From Streptomyces sp. NBC_01016 (lineage in GTDB: Bacteria; Actinomycetota; Actinomycetes; Streptomycetales; Streptomycetaceae), in NCBI RefSeq assembly GCF_026341035.1, contig NZ_JAPEOQ010000002.1, forward strand, positions 620,001 through 684,000: a stretch of DNA of 64,000 nt. Direction: 5' to 3'. Positions within the stretch are counted from its first letter, which is position 1. Every line of letters starts with the position of its first letter. Below the pieces are notes generated by a model. It saw nothing but the letters and a program-made list of their open reading frames with translations. It did not search any database and was not told the DNA's origin. Below, one piece after another: positions 1 to 7,839 of the stretch. A program made the translations under genes and the position numbers.

Positions 1-505
1 CGAGGCCATGGAGATCCGCGGCGGCAACGGCTACATCGAGGACTGGGTCAACCCGCGCCTCGTCCGCGACGCCCACCTCGGCTCCATCTGGGAGGGTTCC
101 TCGAACGTCATCGCCCTCGACGTCCTGCGCTGCATGCGCCGCCAGAGCGCCCACATCACCCTCGCCGACACCTACGGCGACCGCCCCGCCACCGCCGAGC
201 GCTGGGAGACGCTGCGCAAGAGGGGCGACGAACTCCTCCAACTCCCGCAGGACGAGCAGGAGATGAGGGTCGGCCGGTACGCCGACGAGCTCACCCGCGC
301 CGTCATGGAGACCCTCTTGTACGACCAGGCCGACCACGAGGCCCGTACGTCCGGTGACGGCCGCGCCCTCCTCGTCGCCCGCGCGTACACGGCGCTCGCC
401 GACGACCCGGCCGCGCTGCCCCGCACCGCTCTGGACCACTTCGCCGCGCTGGCCGACGGTGGACAGGTCCCGCTCGCCGATCTCCAGGAGACCCACCGTG
501 CCTGA
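1..505 (+). CDS. Acyl-CoA dehydrogenase, C-terminal part (cut by window edge)
   Basis: The 5' end lies outside the window; reading from base 2 the frame is open to the TGA at 503-505. The visible part starts in the late alpha-helical domain of an FAD-dependent acyl-CoA dehydrogenase: EIRGGNGYIED followed by RDAHLGSIWEGSSNV is the conserved stretch that carries FAD and substrate contacts in the AidB-like branch. Such enzymes introduce the alpha-beta double bond in acyl-CoA thioesters. The next gene starts inside its last codons (8-base overlap GTGCCTGA), so it is translationally coupled to a CoA-transferase and then a thiolase, which points to degradation of a lipid or branched acid. The substrate cannot be told from sequence. 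Confidence 0.85.
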   Translation, partial: EAMEIRGGNGYIEDWVNPRLVRDAHLGSIWEGSSNVIALDVLRCMRRQSAHITLADTYGDRPATAERWETLRKRGDELLQLPQDEQEMRVGRYADELTRAVMETLLYDQADHEARTSGDGRALLVARAYTALADDPAALPRTALDHFAALADGGQVPLADLQETHRA

Positions 506-1697
506 AACGCGTGACACGCCCGACACGCCTCTGAGCGGCATGAAGGTCGTCGACCTCTCCAAGATCCTCGCGGGTCCGTACGTCACCATGTCGCTCGCCG
601 ACCTCGGCGCCGACGTCATCAAGGTCGAGCACCCCGAGGGCGGCGACCCCACCCGCTCCTGGGGCCCGCCCTTCAACGGCCCCGACGCCACCTACTACTT
701 GGCGGCCAACCGCAACAAGCGCTCGGTCGCCCTCGACCTCAAGTCGGAGGCGGGGCAGGACGCCGTGCACCGGATGCTCGCCGGCGCCGACGTCATGGTG
801 GAGAACTTCCGGCCGGGGTCGTCGCTCGCCCGGCTCTTCGACTACAAGGAGCTGAGCGCCCGCTATCCGCGCCTGGTCATCCTGCACATCTCCGCCTTCG
901 GCGACACCGGGCCGCTGCGCGACGAACCCGGCTACGACATGGTGGCGCAGGCGTCGGCCGGACTGATGTCGCTGACCGGTGAGCCGGACGGGCCGCCCGT
1001 CAAGGCCGGTTACGCGATGGGCGACCTCGGCGCCGCCCTCTTCGGCCTCATCGGCGTGAACGCGGCCCTCGTCGAACGCGAGCGAACGGGCCGCGGCCAG
1101 TACGTCACGACCTCCCTCTACGAGTCCCAACTCGCCCTGCACATCAACTGGGCCACGGGCTACTTCGCGACGGGCGAGCGGCCGGGGCGCCTCGGCTCGG
1201 GCCACCCCAGCCTCGTCCCGTACCAGGCGTACCGGGCCGCCGACGGGCACTTCGTGATCGCGGTCGGCAACGACGCGCTCTTCCGGCGCCTCGTGACCGC
1301 CCTCGGCCACCCGGAGTGGGCGGACGACGAGCGCTTCGCGAGCAACCGGGACAGGGTGGCGAACCGTACGGCCCTGAACGCCAAGCTGGAGTCGGTCCTC
1401 GTCGACGAGTCGGTGGCCCACTGGGTCGGCCTGCTCAAGCCGCTCGGCGTGCCCGTCACGGCCATCCGCACCCTCGACGAGGTCTACGACTGCCCGCAGA
1501 CGGCGGCCCTCGACATGGTGCAGAAGGTCGACCACCCGGACGTGGGGCCGTTGCAGCAGGTCGCGTTCCCCGTCACGTTCCGCGGCGCCCGCCCGGCGGT
1601 GCACTCCGCGCCGCCGACGCTGGGGCAGCACAGCAGGGAGGTGCTGGCCGAACTCGGTTATGGGGAGGGCGAGATCGAGGGTCTGCTGGGTCGCTGA
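498..1697 (+). CDS. CaiB/BaiF family III CoA-transferase
   Basis: A 399-residue protein, normal for family III CoA-transferases, which move CoA between carboxylic acids through an enzyme-bound anhydride. The N-terminus MKVVDLSKILAGPY and the segment GADVIKVEHPEGGDPTR are family hallmarks. Asp147 in GYDMVAQASAGLMS is the likely catalytic carboxylate (inferred by family position). GTG at 498 is chosen because it overlaps the acyl-CoA dehydrogenase stop by 8 bases and the family-like N-terminus follows directly; there is no earlier in-frame start before the upstream gene. It probably activates the acid that the neighbouring dehydrogenase and thiolase then process. The exact acid is unknown. Confidence 0.85.
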   Translation: MPETRDTPDTPLSGMKVVDLSKILAGPYVTMSLADLGADVIKVEHPEGGDPTRSWGPPFNGPDATYYLAANRNKRSVALDLKSEAGQDAVHRMLAGADVMVENFRPGSSLARLFDYKELSARYPRLVILHISAFGDTGPLRDEPGYDMVAQASAGLMSLTGEPDGPPVKAGYAMGDLGAALFGLIGVNAALVERERTGRGQYVTTSLYESQLALHINWATGYFATGERPGRLGSGHPSLVPYQAYRAADGHFVIAVGNDALFRRLVTALGHPEWADDERFASNRDRVANRTALNAKLESVLVDESVAHWVGLLKPLGVPVTAIRTLDEVYDCPQTAALDMVQKVDHPDVGPLQQVAFPVTFRGARPAVHSAPPTLGQHSREVLAELGYGEGEIEGLLGR

Positions 1698-1768
1698 GAC
1701 CGATCCATGGGGTCACCCTCTTAGGTCAACGCCTGAGGCCCCTTCCGTTGGGCGGCCCACCCTGCCAG

Positions 1769-1789
1769 TATCTGACGCATCGTCAGTTA
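1769..1789. promoter_or_regulatory. Palindromic operator CTGACG-N3-CGTCAG before the thiolase gene
   Basis: CTGACG (1772-1777), spacer CAT, CGTCAG (1781-1786) is a perfect 6+6 inverted repeat; flanking bases extend it almost to TA...TA at both ends. It lies 25 bases upstream of the thiolase ATG and just before its Shine-Dalgarno. The same palindrome recurs at 6750-6766 before the MaoC operon. The size and N3 spacer are typical of TetR-family operators. The regulator itself is not identified here. Confidence 0.6.
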
Positions 1790-1810
1790 ATGGCAGGAGG
1801 GCTCGCAGCC

Positions 1811-3001
1811 ATGAAGTCGTACATAGTCGGCGTCGGCATGACCAAGTTCGAGAAGCCCGAGACCCGGGACTGGCAGTACTGGGACATGGTGAAGGAGGCG
1901 GGAACGGCGGCGCTCGCGGACGCCGGTATCGCGTACGCGGACGTCCAGCAGGCCCCCGTCGGCTACTGCTTCCAGGCCTCGACGGCAGGCCAACGGGCCG
2001 CGTACGAACTGGGGTTGACCGGCATCCCCGTCTACAACGTCAACAACAACTGCGCGACGGGTTCGACCGCGCTGATGATGGCGCGGCAGTTCGTCGAGGG
2101 CGGGATCAGCGACTGTGTGCTCGCGCTCGGCTTCGAGAAGATGCAGCGCGGCGCGCTGGGCGGCGGCGCCGACGGAGGCGACTTCAAGACGTCGCCCGTC
2201 GCCCGCCACTACGGCATCATGGCGGCCCGCCACGGCTTCGAGATGTCGCCGCCCACCGCCCAGATCTTCGGCGACGCCGCGCGCGAGCACATGGAGCGGT
2301 ACGGCACGACCGAGGCGCAGTTGGCGGCCGTGGGGGCGAAGAACCACCGCCACTCGGTGAACAATCCGTACGCCCAGTTCCAGGACGCGTACTCGGTCGA
2401 CGAGATCCTCGCCGCCAAGACCATCCACAGCCCGCTGACCAAGTTGCAGTGCTCGCCGACGTCGGACGGGGCGGCCGCGGCGGTCGTGGTCTCCGAACGC
2501 TTCGTCGAGGAACGGGACTTGGGCGACAAGGCGGTCGAGATCGCGGCCCAGTCGATGACGACGGACACCGAGGAGTCCTTCGCGTCCGGGTCCTGCATCG
2601 ACGTCGTCGGACAGCCCATGTCGCGGGACGCGGGCCGCCAGGTCTACGAGGCGTCGGGCCTCGGCATCGAGGACGTGGACGTCGTCGAGCTGCACGACTG
2701 CTTCTCCATCAACGAACTCCTCACGTACGAGGCGCTCGGCATGTGCGCGGAGGGCGAGTCCGGCAAGCTCGTCGAGGCGGGCGCGACGACGTACGGCGGG
2801 AAGTGGGTGGTGAACCCCTCCGGCGGCCTCATCTCCAAGGGGCACCCGCTGGGCGCGACCGGCATCGCCCAAGCGGCCGAACTGACCTGGCAGTTGAGGG
2901 GCGAGGCGGGCGCGCGGCAGGTGGAGGGTGCGCGGGTCGGGCTCGCGCACAACATCGGGCTCGGCGGCGCGGCGGTGGTGACGATGCTGCGGCGGGCGTG
3001 A
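1811..3001 (+). CDS. SCP-x-like lipid-transfer thiolase
   Basis: 396 residues with the fold of the SCP2/SCP-x thiolase branch. The nucleophilic cysteine is Cys81 in NVNNNCATGSTAL, followed by the late GHPLGATG and the terminal HNIGLGGAAVV segments that supply the active-site histidine and C-terminal catalytic loop. Such enzymes cleave beta-keto acyl-CoA, often with sterol side-chain or branched substrates in actinomycetes. Start at ATG 1811 is supported by AGGAGG at 1795-1800. It follows the CoA-transferase by 113 bases containing a palindromic operator, so it may have its own promoter while belonging to the same pathway. Confidence 0.88.
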   Translation: MKSYIVGVGMTKFEKPETRDWQYWDMVKEAGTAALADAGIAYADVQQAPVGYCFQASTAGQRAAYELGLTGIPVYNVNNNCATGSTALMMARQFVEGGISDCVLALGFEKMQRGALGGGADGGDFKTSPVARHYGIMAARHGFEMSPPTAQIFGDAAREHMERYGTTEAQLAAVGAKNHRHSVNNPYAQFQDAYSVDEILAAKTIHSPLTKLQCSPTSDGAAAAVVVSERFVEERDLGDKAVEIAAQSMTTDTEESFASGSCIDVVGQPMSRDAGRQVYEASGLGIEDVDVVELHDCFSINELLTYEALGMCAEGESGKLVEAGATTYGGKWVVNPSGGLISKGHPLGATGIAQAAELTWQLRGEAGARQVEGARVGLAHNIGLGGAAVVTMLRRA

Positions 3002-3122
3002 GGCCCGCAGTCGGGATGCCGAAGACTCCTGAAGACGGGGCCTAGGACCGTGGACCTATGCCCGGCGGCCCACGGCGTCTGCGGCGAAATCCGGATGTAC
3101 GGGGTGCCGGGCGACTGAGACC

Positions 3123-4607
3123 ATGACACGCATGGCCCAGACTCCCCCCGACGCCGCTTCCGCAGCGGCCTCCGACGACGCGATACGTTCCCGTGGCCGC
3201 GCGCCCGCCGCCCCGCCCGCCTGGCTGGTGGTGGCCGTGGCCTGCGCCGGGCAGTTCCTCGTCGTCCTCGACGTGTCCGTGGTGAACGTGGCACTGCCGT
3301 CGATGCGCGCCGACCTCGGGCTCAGCGCGAGCGGGCTGCAGTGGGTGGTGAACGCGTACTCGATCGCGTTCGCCGGCTTCATGCTCCTCGGCGGCCGGGC
3401 GGGGGACCTCTTCGGCCGCAAGCGGATGTTCCTGGTCGGGCTCGGCCTGTTCACGCTGGCGTCGCTCGCGGGCGGGCTCGCGCAGGAGGGCTGGCAGCTG
3501 CTGGCGGCGCGGGCGGTGCAGGGCCTCGGTGCGGCGGTTCTGGCGCCCTCTACGTTGACGATCCTCACGTCGGCCGTTCCGGAAGGGGCCGCGCGGGCGC
3601 GGGCCATCGCGACGTGGACCGCCGTCGGGGCGGGCGGCGGCGCGGCCGGCGGGCTCGTCGGGGGCGTCCTCACGGAGGGGCTCAACTGGCGCTGGGTGCT
3701 TCTGATCAACGTTCCGCTGGGCGCGGTCGTCCTCGCGGCGGCGGCCCGCTGGATCCGGGAGTCCCGCGCGGGCGGCGAGCGCCGGCTGGACCTGCCCGGC
3801 GCGGTGCTCGTGACGGCGGGCACGGCGGTCCTCGCGTACGGCATCGTGCAGACGGAGGAGCAGGGCTGGGGCGATGCCGCGACGCTGGTGCCGCTGGGGA
3901 TCGCGCTGCTGCTGATCGTCGCGTTCCTGGTGGTGGAGGCGCGTACGAGGGTGCCGCTGATGCCCCTCGGCCTGTTCAAGGTGCGGTCGGTGGCGGTCGC
4001 GAACGCGGCGATGTTCGTGTGCGGCATGGGCTCGTTCGCCATGTGGTTCTTCATGACGTTGTACGCGCAGAACGTGCTCGGCTACACGCCGATCGAGGCG
4101 GGGCTCGCGCTGGTGCCGAGCTCGCTGGCGGTCGTCGCGGGCTCGAAGTTCGCGCCGCGCCTCATGCCGCGCTACGGCGCGCGGAACGTGGCGGCGGTGG
4201 GTGTGCTCGTGACCGCGGCCGGATTCCTGTGGCAGTCGACGATGAGCGCGGACGGCGGGTACGTCACGGCCATCATGCTGCCCGGAATCGTGATGATGGC
4301 GGGCGCCGGCTGCGCGATGACACCGCTGGCCTCGCTGGCGACGTCGGGCGCCGCGGCGGGTGACGCGGGTCTGGTCTCCGGCCTGGTCAACACGTCGCGG
4401 ACGCTGGGCGGTTCGCTGGGCCTTGCGATCCTGTCGACGGTGGCGACGAGTCGCGCCGCGGGTTCGGTGGACCCTGTTGCGCTGACCCGGGGGTATGCGG
4501 GGGCGTTTGCGGTGGGGGCGGGGATTTTGGTGGTGGCTGCGGTGGTGGTGCTGGCGGGTATGCGGGGCGGGGAACGGTTGGGGCAATCAAGCCCCTGCGG
4601 CGATTGA
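3123..4607 (+). CDS. DHA2-type MFS drug exporter (EmrB/QacA family)
   Basis: A 494-residue membrane protein with about 14 hydrophobic segments. It has the DHA2 signatures LDVSVVNVALPSM in TM1, the GRAGDLFGRKRMF loop between TM2 and TM3, and the antiporter region GAGGGAAGGLVGGVL in TM5. It likely exports a hydrophobic toxic compound by proton antiport. ATG 3123 is the first start; ATG 3132 (MAQTPP) is equally possible. The last residues (QSSPCGD) and the stop codon are encoded by a dispersed repeat copy at 4585-4633, so the natural C-terminus was replaced or extended. The gene converges on the response-regulator gene. Confidence 0.85.
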   Translation: MTRMAQTPPDAASAAASDDAIRSRGRAPAAPPAWLVVAVACAGQFLVVLDVSVVNVALPSMRADLGLSASGLQWVVNAYSIAFAGFMLLGGRAGDLFGRKRMFLVGLGLFTLASLAGGLAQEGWQLLAARAVQGLGAAVLAPSTLTILTSAVPEGAARARAIATWTAVGAGGGAAGGLVGGVLTEGLNWRWVLLINVPLGAVVLAAAARWIRESRAGGERRLDLPGAVLVTAGTAVLAYGIVQTEEQGWGDAATLVPLGIALLLIVAFLVVEARTRVPLMPLGLFKVRSVAVANAAMFVCGMGSFAMWFFMTLYAQNVLGYTPIEAGLALVPSSLAVVAGSKFAPRLMPRYGARNVAAVGVLVTAAGFLWQSTMSADGGYVTAIMLPGIVMMAGAGCAMTPLASLATSGAAAGDAGLVSGLVNTSRTLGGSLGLAILSTVATSRAAGSVDPVALTRGYAGAFAVGAGILVVAAVVVLAGMRGGERLGQSSPCGD

Positions 4608-4633
4608 GCAGCGGGGGCCGGGGCGGAGCCCCG
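4585..4633 (+). repeat. Dispersed GC-rich repeat family A, copy 1
   Basis: Unit layout: ATCAAGCCCC, TGCGGCGATTGAGCAG, then CGGGG, a GGCC/GTCC step and GGGGCGGAGCCCCG, which can fold into a short hairpin. It supplies the last seven codons and stop of the exporter gene. Related copies are at 5410-5450, 13244-13291, 30987-31082, 39223-39301, 42117-42168, 47400-47448, 49430-49471, 52902-52951 and 58421-58472. Confidence 0.8.
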
Positions 4634-4647
4634 AGACGGCAACCCCG

Positions 4648-5280
4648 TTACAGCCACCCGTTCTCGGAAGCCGCCCGCAACGCCTCCGTCCGATTGCGCG
4701 CCCCCGTCTTCCCGATCGCCGCCGACAGGTAGTTGCGCACGGTCGACTCCGACAGATGAAGCTCCCCGGCGATGTCGGAGACGGTCGCCCCGTCCGCCGC
4801 CGCCCGCAACGCGTCCGCCTCCCGCGCGGTCAACGGATTCGGCCCAGCGCCCAGCGCCGCCGCGGCCAGCGCCGGATCGACGACCGTCTCGCCGCGCAGC
4901 ACCGTGCGGATCGCCTCGGCGAGTTCTTCGACCGGGCCGTCCTTGACGAGGAACCCGGCGGCCCCGGCCTCCATCGCCCGGCGCAGATAGCCGGGGCGGC
5001 CGAACGTGGTCAGGATCAGGACCCGGCAGTCCGGGACCTCGTCGCGCAGTTCGGCGGCGGCGTCGAGGCCGCTGCGGCCGGGGAGTTCGATGTCGAGGAG
5101 TGCGACGTCGGGGCGGTGTTCGAGCGCCGCGTCGACGATGGCGTCGCCCCTGCCGACCTGGGCGACGACGTCGAGGTCCGGTTCGAGCCCGAGGAGCAGC
5201 GCGAGCGCACCGCGCATCATGCCCTGGTCCTCCGCGAGCAGAACGCGGATGCTTTTGGCGGGGCGGTGGTCCTGCGGCAT
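4648..5280 (-). CDS. NarL/DesR-type response regulator
   Basis: 210 residues: receiver domain (about 10-125) with acidic pocket AEDQ and phospho-acceptor Asp63 in LLDIELPG, conserved lysine in FLVKDGP, then a LuxR-type helix-turn-helix (about 149-205, LTAREADALRAAADGATVSDI and SESTVRNYLS). It binds DNA as a phosphorylation-dependent dimer. Start ATG 5280; a GTG nine bases upstream is possible. The histidine kinase lies 131 bases upstream on the same strand, making a kinase-then-regulator operon. Its targets are not known; the convergent DHA2 exporter is a candidate, as DesR-type regulators often control membrane or drug-response genes. Confidence 0.88.
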   Translation of the reverse strand: MPQDHRPAKSIRVLLAEDQGMMRGALALLLGLEPDLDVVAQVGRGDAIVDAALEHRPDVALLDIELPGRSGLDAAAELRDEVPDCRVLILTTFGRPGYLRRAMEAGAAGFLVKDGPVEELAEAIRTVLRGETVVDPALAAAALGAGPNPLTAREADALRAAADGATVSDIAGELHLSESTVRNYLSAAIGKTGARNRTEALRAASENGWL

Positions 5281-5409
5281 GTCCGTCACGGGGGAGAGGC
5301 TACGGCCCGCCGTGCGGGGCTGCGCGGTGGCGGGGCCGGGGGTGGTTCCGGGCCGGAGCCCCGTGGCGTGGGGCTGCCAGGTTCGGGCGGAGCCCAGTGG
5401 AGCGGGCTG

Positions 5410-5450
5410 CTCTAGGACGAGACGCCCCGGGGGTCCTGGGAGAGCCCGGA
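5410..5450 (+). repeat. Degenerate copy of repeat family A over the kinase gene end
   Basis: TAGGACGAGA followed by a C-run, GGGGGTCC, GGG and AGAGCCC aligns, with a few gaps, to the copy at 49430-49471. On the minus strand it would encode the kinase tail SGLSQDPRGVSS and stop. The similarity is imperfect, so this copy is tentative. Confidence 0.4.
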
Positions 5451-6635
5451 AGAGGGGAGGGGCGCGTCCGTCGTCGGGAGTTCCGCTCGGACCTCGAAGC
5501 CGCCCGCAGGGGACTCGCCCGCCTCCAGGGACCCGCCCGCCGCCGCGAGGCGTTCGGTCAGGCCCTTGAGGCCGGTGCCGCCGACGCCGGGTGCGGGGCC
5601 CGCCCCGTTGTCCGTGACCCGGAGCCGGACCAGGTCGTCCGCCCCCTCGATCGCACCCTCGATGGTGATCGTGCAGGTCGTCGCCGCGCTGTGCCGGATC
5701 GCGTTCGTCACGGCCTCCCGCACCACCCACCCGAGCAACGCCTCCGTCCGCGCCGACAACGGCGGCCCCGACTGCCGTACGACGGGTTCCATCGCGGCCG
5801 CCGTGAGGGCCGACCGCGCCCGGTCCAGCTCCGTGGCGAGGCTGCCCTCCCGGTATCCGCTCACCGCCTCGCGGATCTCGGTGAGCGCCTGCCGGCCGAC
5901 CGCCTCGATGTCGGTGACCTGTTCGAGCGCCGCGTCGATGTCGCGCGGCGCGATACGGCGCGCGGCCTCCGACTTCACCACGATCACCGAAAGCGTGTGG
6001 CCGAGCAGATCGTGCAGGTCGCGGGAGAAGCGCAGCCGTTCCTCGGCCACCGCGTTGCGCGCCAGCTCCTCCCGGGTCGCGCGCAGCTCCCGTACGGTCT
6101 CGCCGAGCGAGAGGATCGCCGCGGTCACCATCGTCGAAAGGAACGTGGCGTAGCCGACGGTCGCGCCCACGCTCGGGCTCTGCGCACCGGCGATGGCGCC
6201 GCCGAGCGAGGAGAGAACGATGGCGACCTTGGCGAGGTGCCGCCCCCGCATCGCCGCCCCGGCCGCGAGCCCCAGCAGCGGGAAGAACGCCACCCAGCTG
6301 CTGCCGTACAGACCCGCGAGCGCGCACGTCACGACGGCCATCGCAAGCAGCGCGAGGCGGGTGGAGAGGGCGTCGCGGGTGGCCGGGACGAAGGACCGGA
6401 ACGACACGTAGATGTAGAGGGAGTTGAAGGTCAGGAGGCCGAGGCCGCCGACCCAGGGGTTCGGGGTGTCGCCCTGGAGGAGGTTCGAGAGCGCCCCGAG
6501 GCCGAGGAGCAGCCAGGGCAGCATCGAGTACCCGTTCACCCGTGCGCCGCCGATGCCGGCGACGGGCCAGTCCTGCTTGCCCGCCCGGTCCCGCCTGTCG
6601 CACTCCCGGCCGGCCGCCTTCGTCTTCGATGTCAT
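5412..6635 (-). CDS. DesK-like sensor histidine kinase (HisKA_3)
   Basis: 407 residues from ATG 6635. Four to five hydrophobic segments (about 35-175) form the sensor membrane domain. They are followed by a HisKA_3 dimerisation helix with phospho-acceptor His208 in SRDLHDLLGHTLSV and an HATPase_c domain with N box VREAVTNAIRHS, G1 box VTDNGAGPAPGVGGTGL. It phosphorylates the adjacent NarL-type regulator, probably in response to membrane or cell-envelope state. A TTG at 6662 would add nine residues but has no ribosome site. The C-terminal tail after GGFEVRAELPTTDAPLPS appears to derive from a repeat. The gene is divergent from the MaoC operon. Confidence 0.87.
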   Translation of the reverse strand: MTSKTKAAGRECDRRDRAGKQDWPVAGIGGARVNGYSMLPWLLLGLGALSNLLQGDTPNPWVGGLGLLTFNSLYIYVSFRSFVPATRDALSTRLALLAMAVVTCALAGLYGSSWVAFFPLLGLAAGAAMRGRHLAKVAIVLSSLGGAIAGAQSPSVGATVGYATFLSTMVTAAILSLGETVRELRATREELARNAVAEERLRFSRDLHDLLGHTLSVIVVKSEAARRIAPRDIDAALEQVTDIEAVGRQALTEIREAVSGYREGSLATELDRARSALTAAAMEPVVRQSGPPLSARTEALLGWVVREAVTNAIRHSAATTCTITIEGAIEGADDLVRLRVTDNGAGPAPGVGGTGLKGLTERLAAAGGSLEAGESPAGGFEVRAELPTTDAPLPSSGLSQDPRGVSS

Positions 6636-6749
6636 GCCGGAAGCGTACGAAGGGGCACCCAAGGGAGGGCAGATCCGCTTGTCCCCGGATCAGCAGTACA
6701 AATGTCACGGCCGCCGCCAGGCGGGCCCCCACCCACACAGCCGCCCCCA

Positions 6750-6766
6750 TCTGACGTAGCGTCAGA
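6750..6766. promoter_or_regulatory. Second CTGACG-N3-CGTCAG operator
   Basis: TCTGACG, spacer TAG, CGTCAGA is a perfect 7+7 palindrome. It shares the full CTGACG/CGTCAG half-sites with the element before the thiolase gene. It lies between the divergent kinase gene and the MaoC operon, about 18 bases upstream of a candidate promoter for the latter. Shared half-sites and spacer length imply one TetR-type regulator for both lipid operons. Confidence 0.6.
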
Positions 6767-6783
6767 AAACCCGTTCGCGACTC

Positions 6784-6812
6784 TTCCCAAGCCGACCGCA
6801 CTTGGCTATACA
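6784..6812 (+). promoter_or_regulatory. Candidate promoter of the MaoC operon
   Basis: TTCCCA (6784-6789), 17 bases, TATACA (6807-6812) is the best sigma-70-like pair in the divergent region. The KstR-like motif and an 18-base palindrome would lie just downstream of its start site, where a repressor could block elongation. Weak minus 35 match, so tentative. Confidence 0.3.
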
Positions 6813-6830
6813 TGGGGATCGCCGGAGGAA

Positions 6831-6844
6831 TGAAACAGGTTCTA
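6831..6844. promoter_or_regulatory. KstR-like motif
   Basis: TGAAACAGGTTCTA fits the degenerate consensus TNNAACNNGTTNNA known for the sterol-catabolism repressor KstR of mycolic actinomycetes. It overlaps a perfect 12-base palindrome GGTTCTAGAACC (6838-6849). The match is short and could be fortuitous; the lipid-degradation content of the downstream operon makes it plausible. Confidence 0.4.
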
Positions 6845-6846
6845 GA

Positions 6847-6864
6847 ACCAGTACGCGTACTGGT
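6847..6864. promoter_or_regulatory. Perfect 18-base palindrome, probable operator
   Basis: ACCAGTACGCGTACTGGT is perfectly self-complementary without a spacer and directly abuts the KstR-like motif. Its position between the candidate promoter and the MaoC start codon suggests a repressor site. No cognate regulator is encoded next to it. Confidence 0.45.
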
Positions 6865-6878
6865 CTCCGGCCCGTGAC

Positions 6879-6920
6879 GACCTCGGTGCGGCCGACGGTG
6901 CGGACGGTCGCACCGAGGTC
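6879..6920 (+). other. 12-bp inverted repeat in the MaoC 5' leader
   Basis: GACCTCGGTGCG (6879-6890) and CGCACCGAGGTC (6909-6920) pair perfectly around an 18-base loop, ending 28 bases before the MaoC start. It could be a leader hairpin (attenuator or RNA-stabilising stem) or a further protein site. It has no U tract. Confidence 0.5.
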
Positions 6921-6948
6921 TTGACCAGCCTTAGGAGCGTTAGCCTCT

Positions 6949-7803
6949 ATGCCCATCGACGCCGCGAAGGCCGTAGCCGCCGAGCCCAGGTCCGCCGAGA
7001 TCACCTGGGACCACAAGGACATCCAGCTCTACCACCTGGGCCTCGGCGCGGGCGTCCCCGCCACCGACCCCGACGAGCTGCGCTACACGCTCGAGTCGAA
7101 GCTGCACGTCCTGCCGAGCTTCGCGACCGTCGCGGGCGCCGGCATGGGCGTGGTCGGCGGCCTCTCCGCGCCCGGCATCGACGTGAACCTCGCCCACGTG
7201 CTGCACGGCGGCCAGACCATCGAGCTGCACCGCCCCATCCCGGTCAAGGGCAAGGCCACGACCACCTCGCGGGTCGCCGCCGTCTACGACAAGACGAAGG
7301 CGGCCGTGCTCGTCCTGCGCAGCGAAGTCGCCGACGCGGACGGCCCGTTGTGGACCAGTGACTCCCAGATCTTCGTACGGGGGGAGGGCGGATTCGGCGG
7401 CGACCGCGGGCCCTCCGCACGACTTGACGTCCCCGAGCGCGCCCCCGACCGCACCGTCGAGCGGGCCATCCGCGAGGACCAGGCCCTCCTCTACCGCCTC
7501 TCCGGCGACTGGAACCCGCTGCACGCCGACCCGGAGTTCGCCAAGCTGGCCGGCTTCGACAAGCCGATCCTGCACGGCCTGTGCTCGTACGGAATGACGC
7601 TGAAGGCGGTCGCGGACACGGCGCTCGGCGGCGACGTCTCCCGCATCACCCGCTACAGCACGCGCTTCGCCGGGATCGTCTTCCCGGGCGAGACGCTGCG
7701 CATCCGCATGTGGCAGGAGCCGGGCCGGGTGCAGGTGACGGTCACGGCCGCGGAGCGCGAGGACGCGCCAGTGCTCGCGGACACGCTCGTCGAGCACAAC
7801 TGA
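6949..7803 (+). CDS. MaoC-family (2-enoyl-CoA) hydratase
   Basis: 284 residues forming two hot-dog domains, the layout of type-2 enoyl-CoA hydratases from peroxisomal multifunctional enzymes and actinobacterial sterol/fatty-acid pathways. The hydratase-2 motif is LSGDWNPLHADPEFAKLAG (about 184-202) with catalytic Asp and His, and the N-terminal half carries YTLESKLHVLPSFATV. It hydrates trans-2-enoyl-CoA. Start ATG 6949 with TAGGAG at 6932-6937 (spacing 11). It heads an operon with an alcohol dehydrogenase and an SDR, which would oxidise the product; together with the upstream dehydrogenase and thiolase this makes a full beta-oxidation set. Confidence 0.88.
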   Translation: MPIDAAKAVAAEPRSAEITWDHKDIQLYHLGLGAGVPATDPDELRYTLESKLHVLPSFATVAGAGMGVVGGLSAPGIDVNLAHVLHGGQTIELHRPIPVKGKATTTSRVAAVYDKTKAAVLVLRSEVADADGPLWTSDSQIFVRGEGGFGGDRGPSARLDVPERAPDRTVERAIREDQALLYRLSGDWNPLHADPEFAKLAGFDKPILHGLCSYGMTLKAVADTALGGDVSRITRYSTRFAGIVFPGETLRIRMWQEPGRVQVTVTAAEREDAPVLADTLVEHN

Positions 7804-7839
7804 CCACCGGTACAACGACGTACGAAGGAGCCGCACGCC

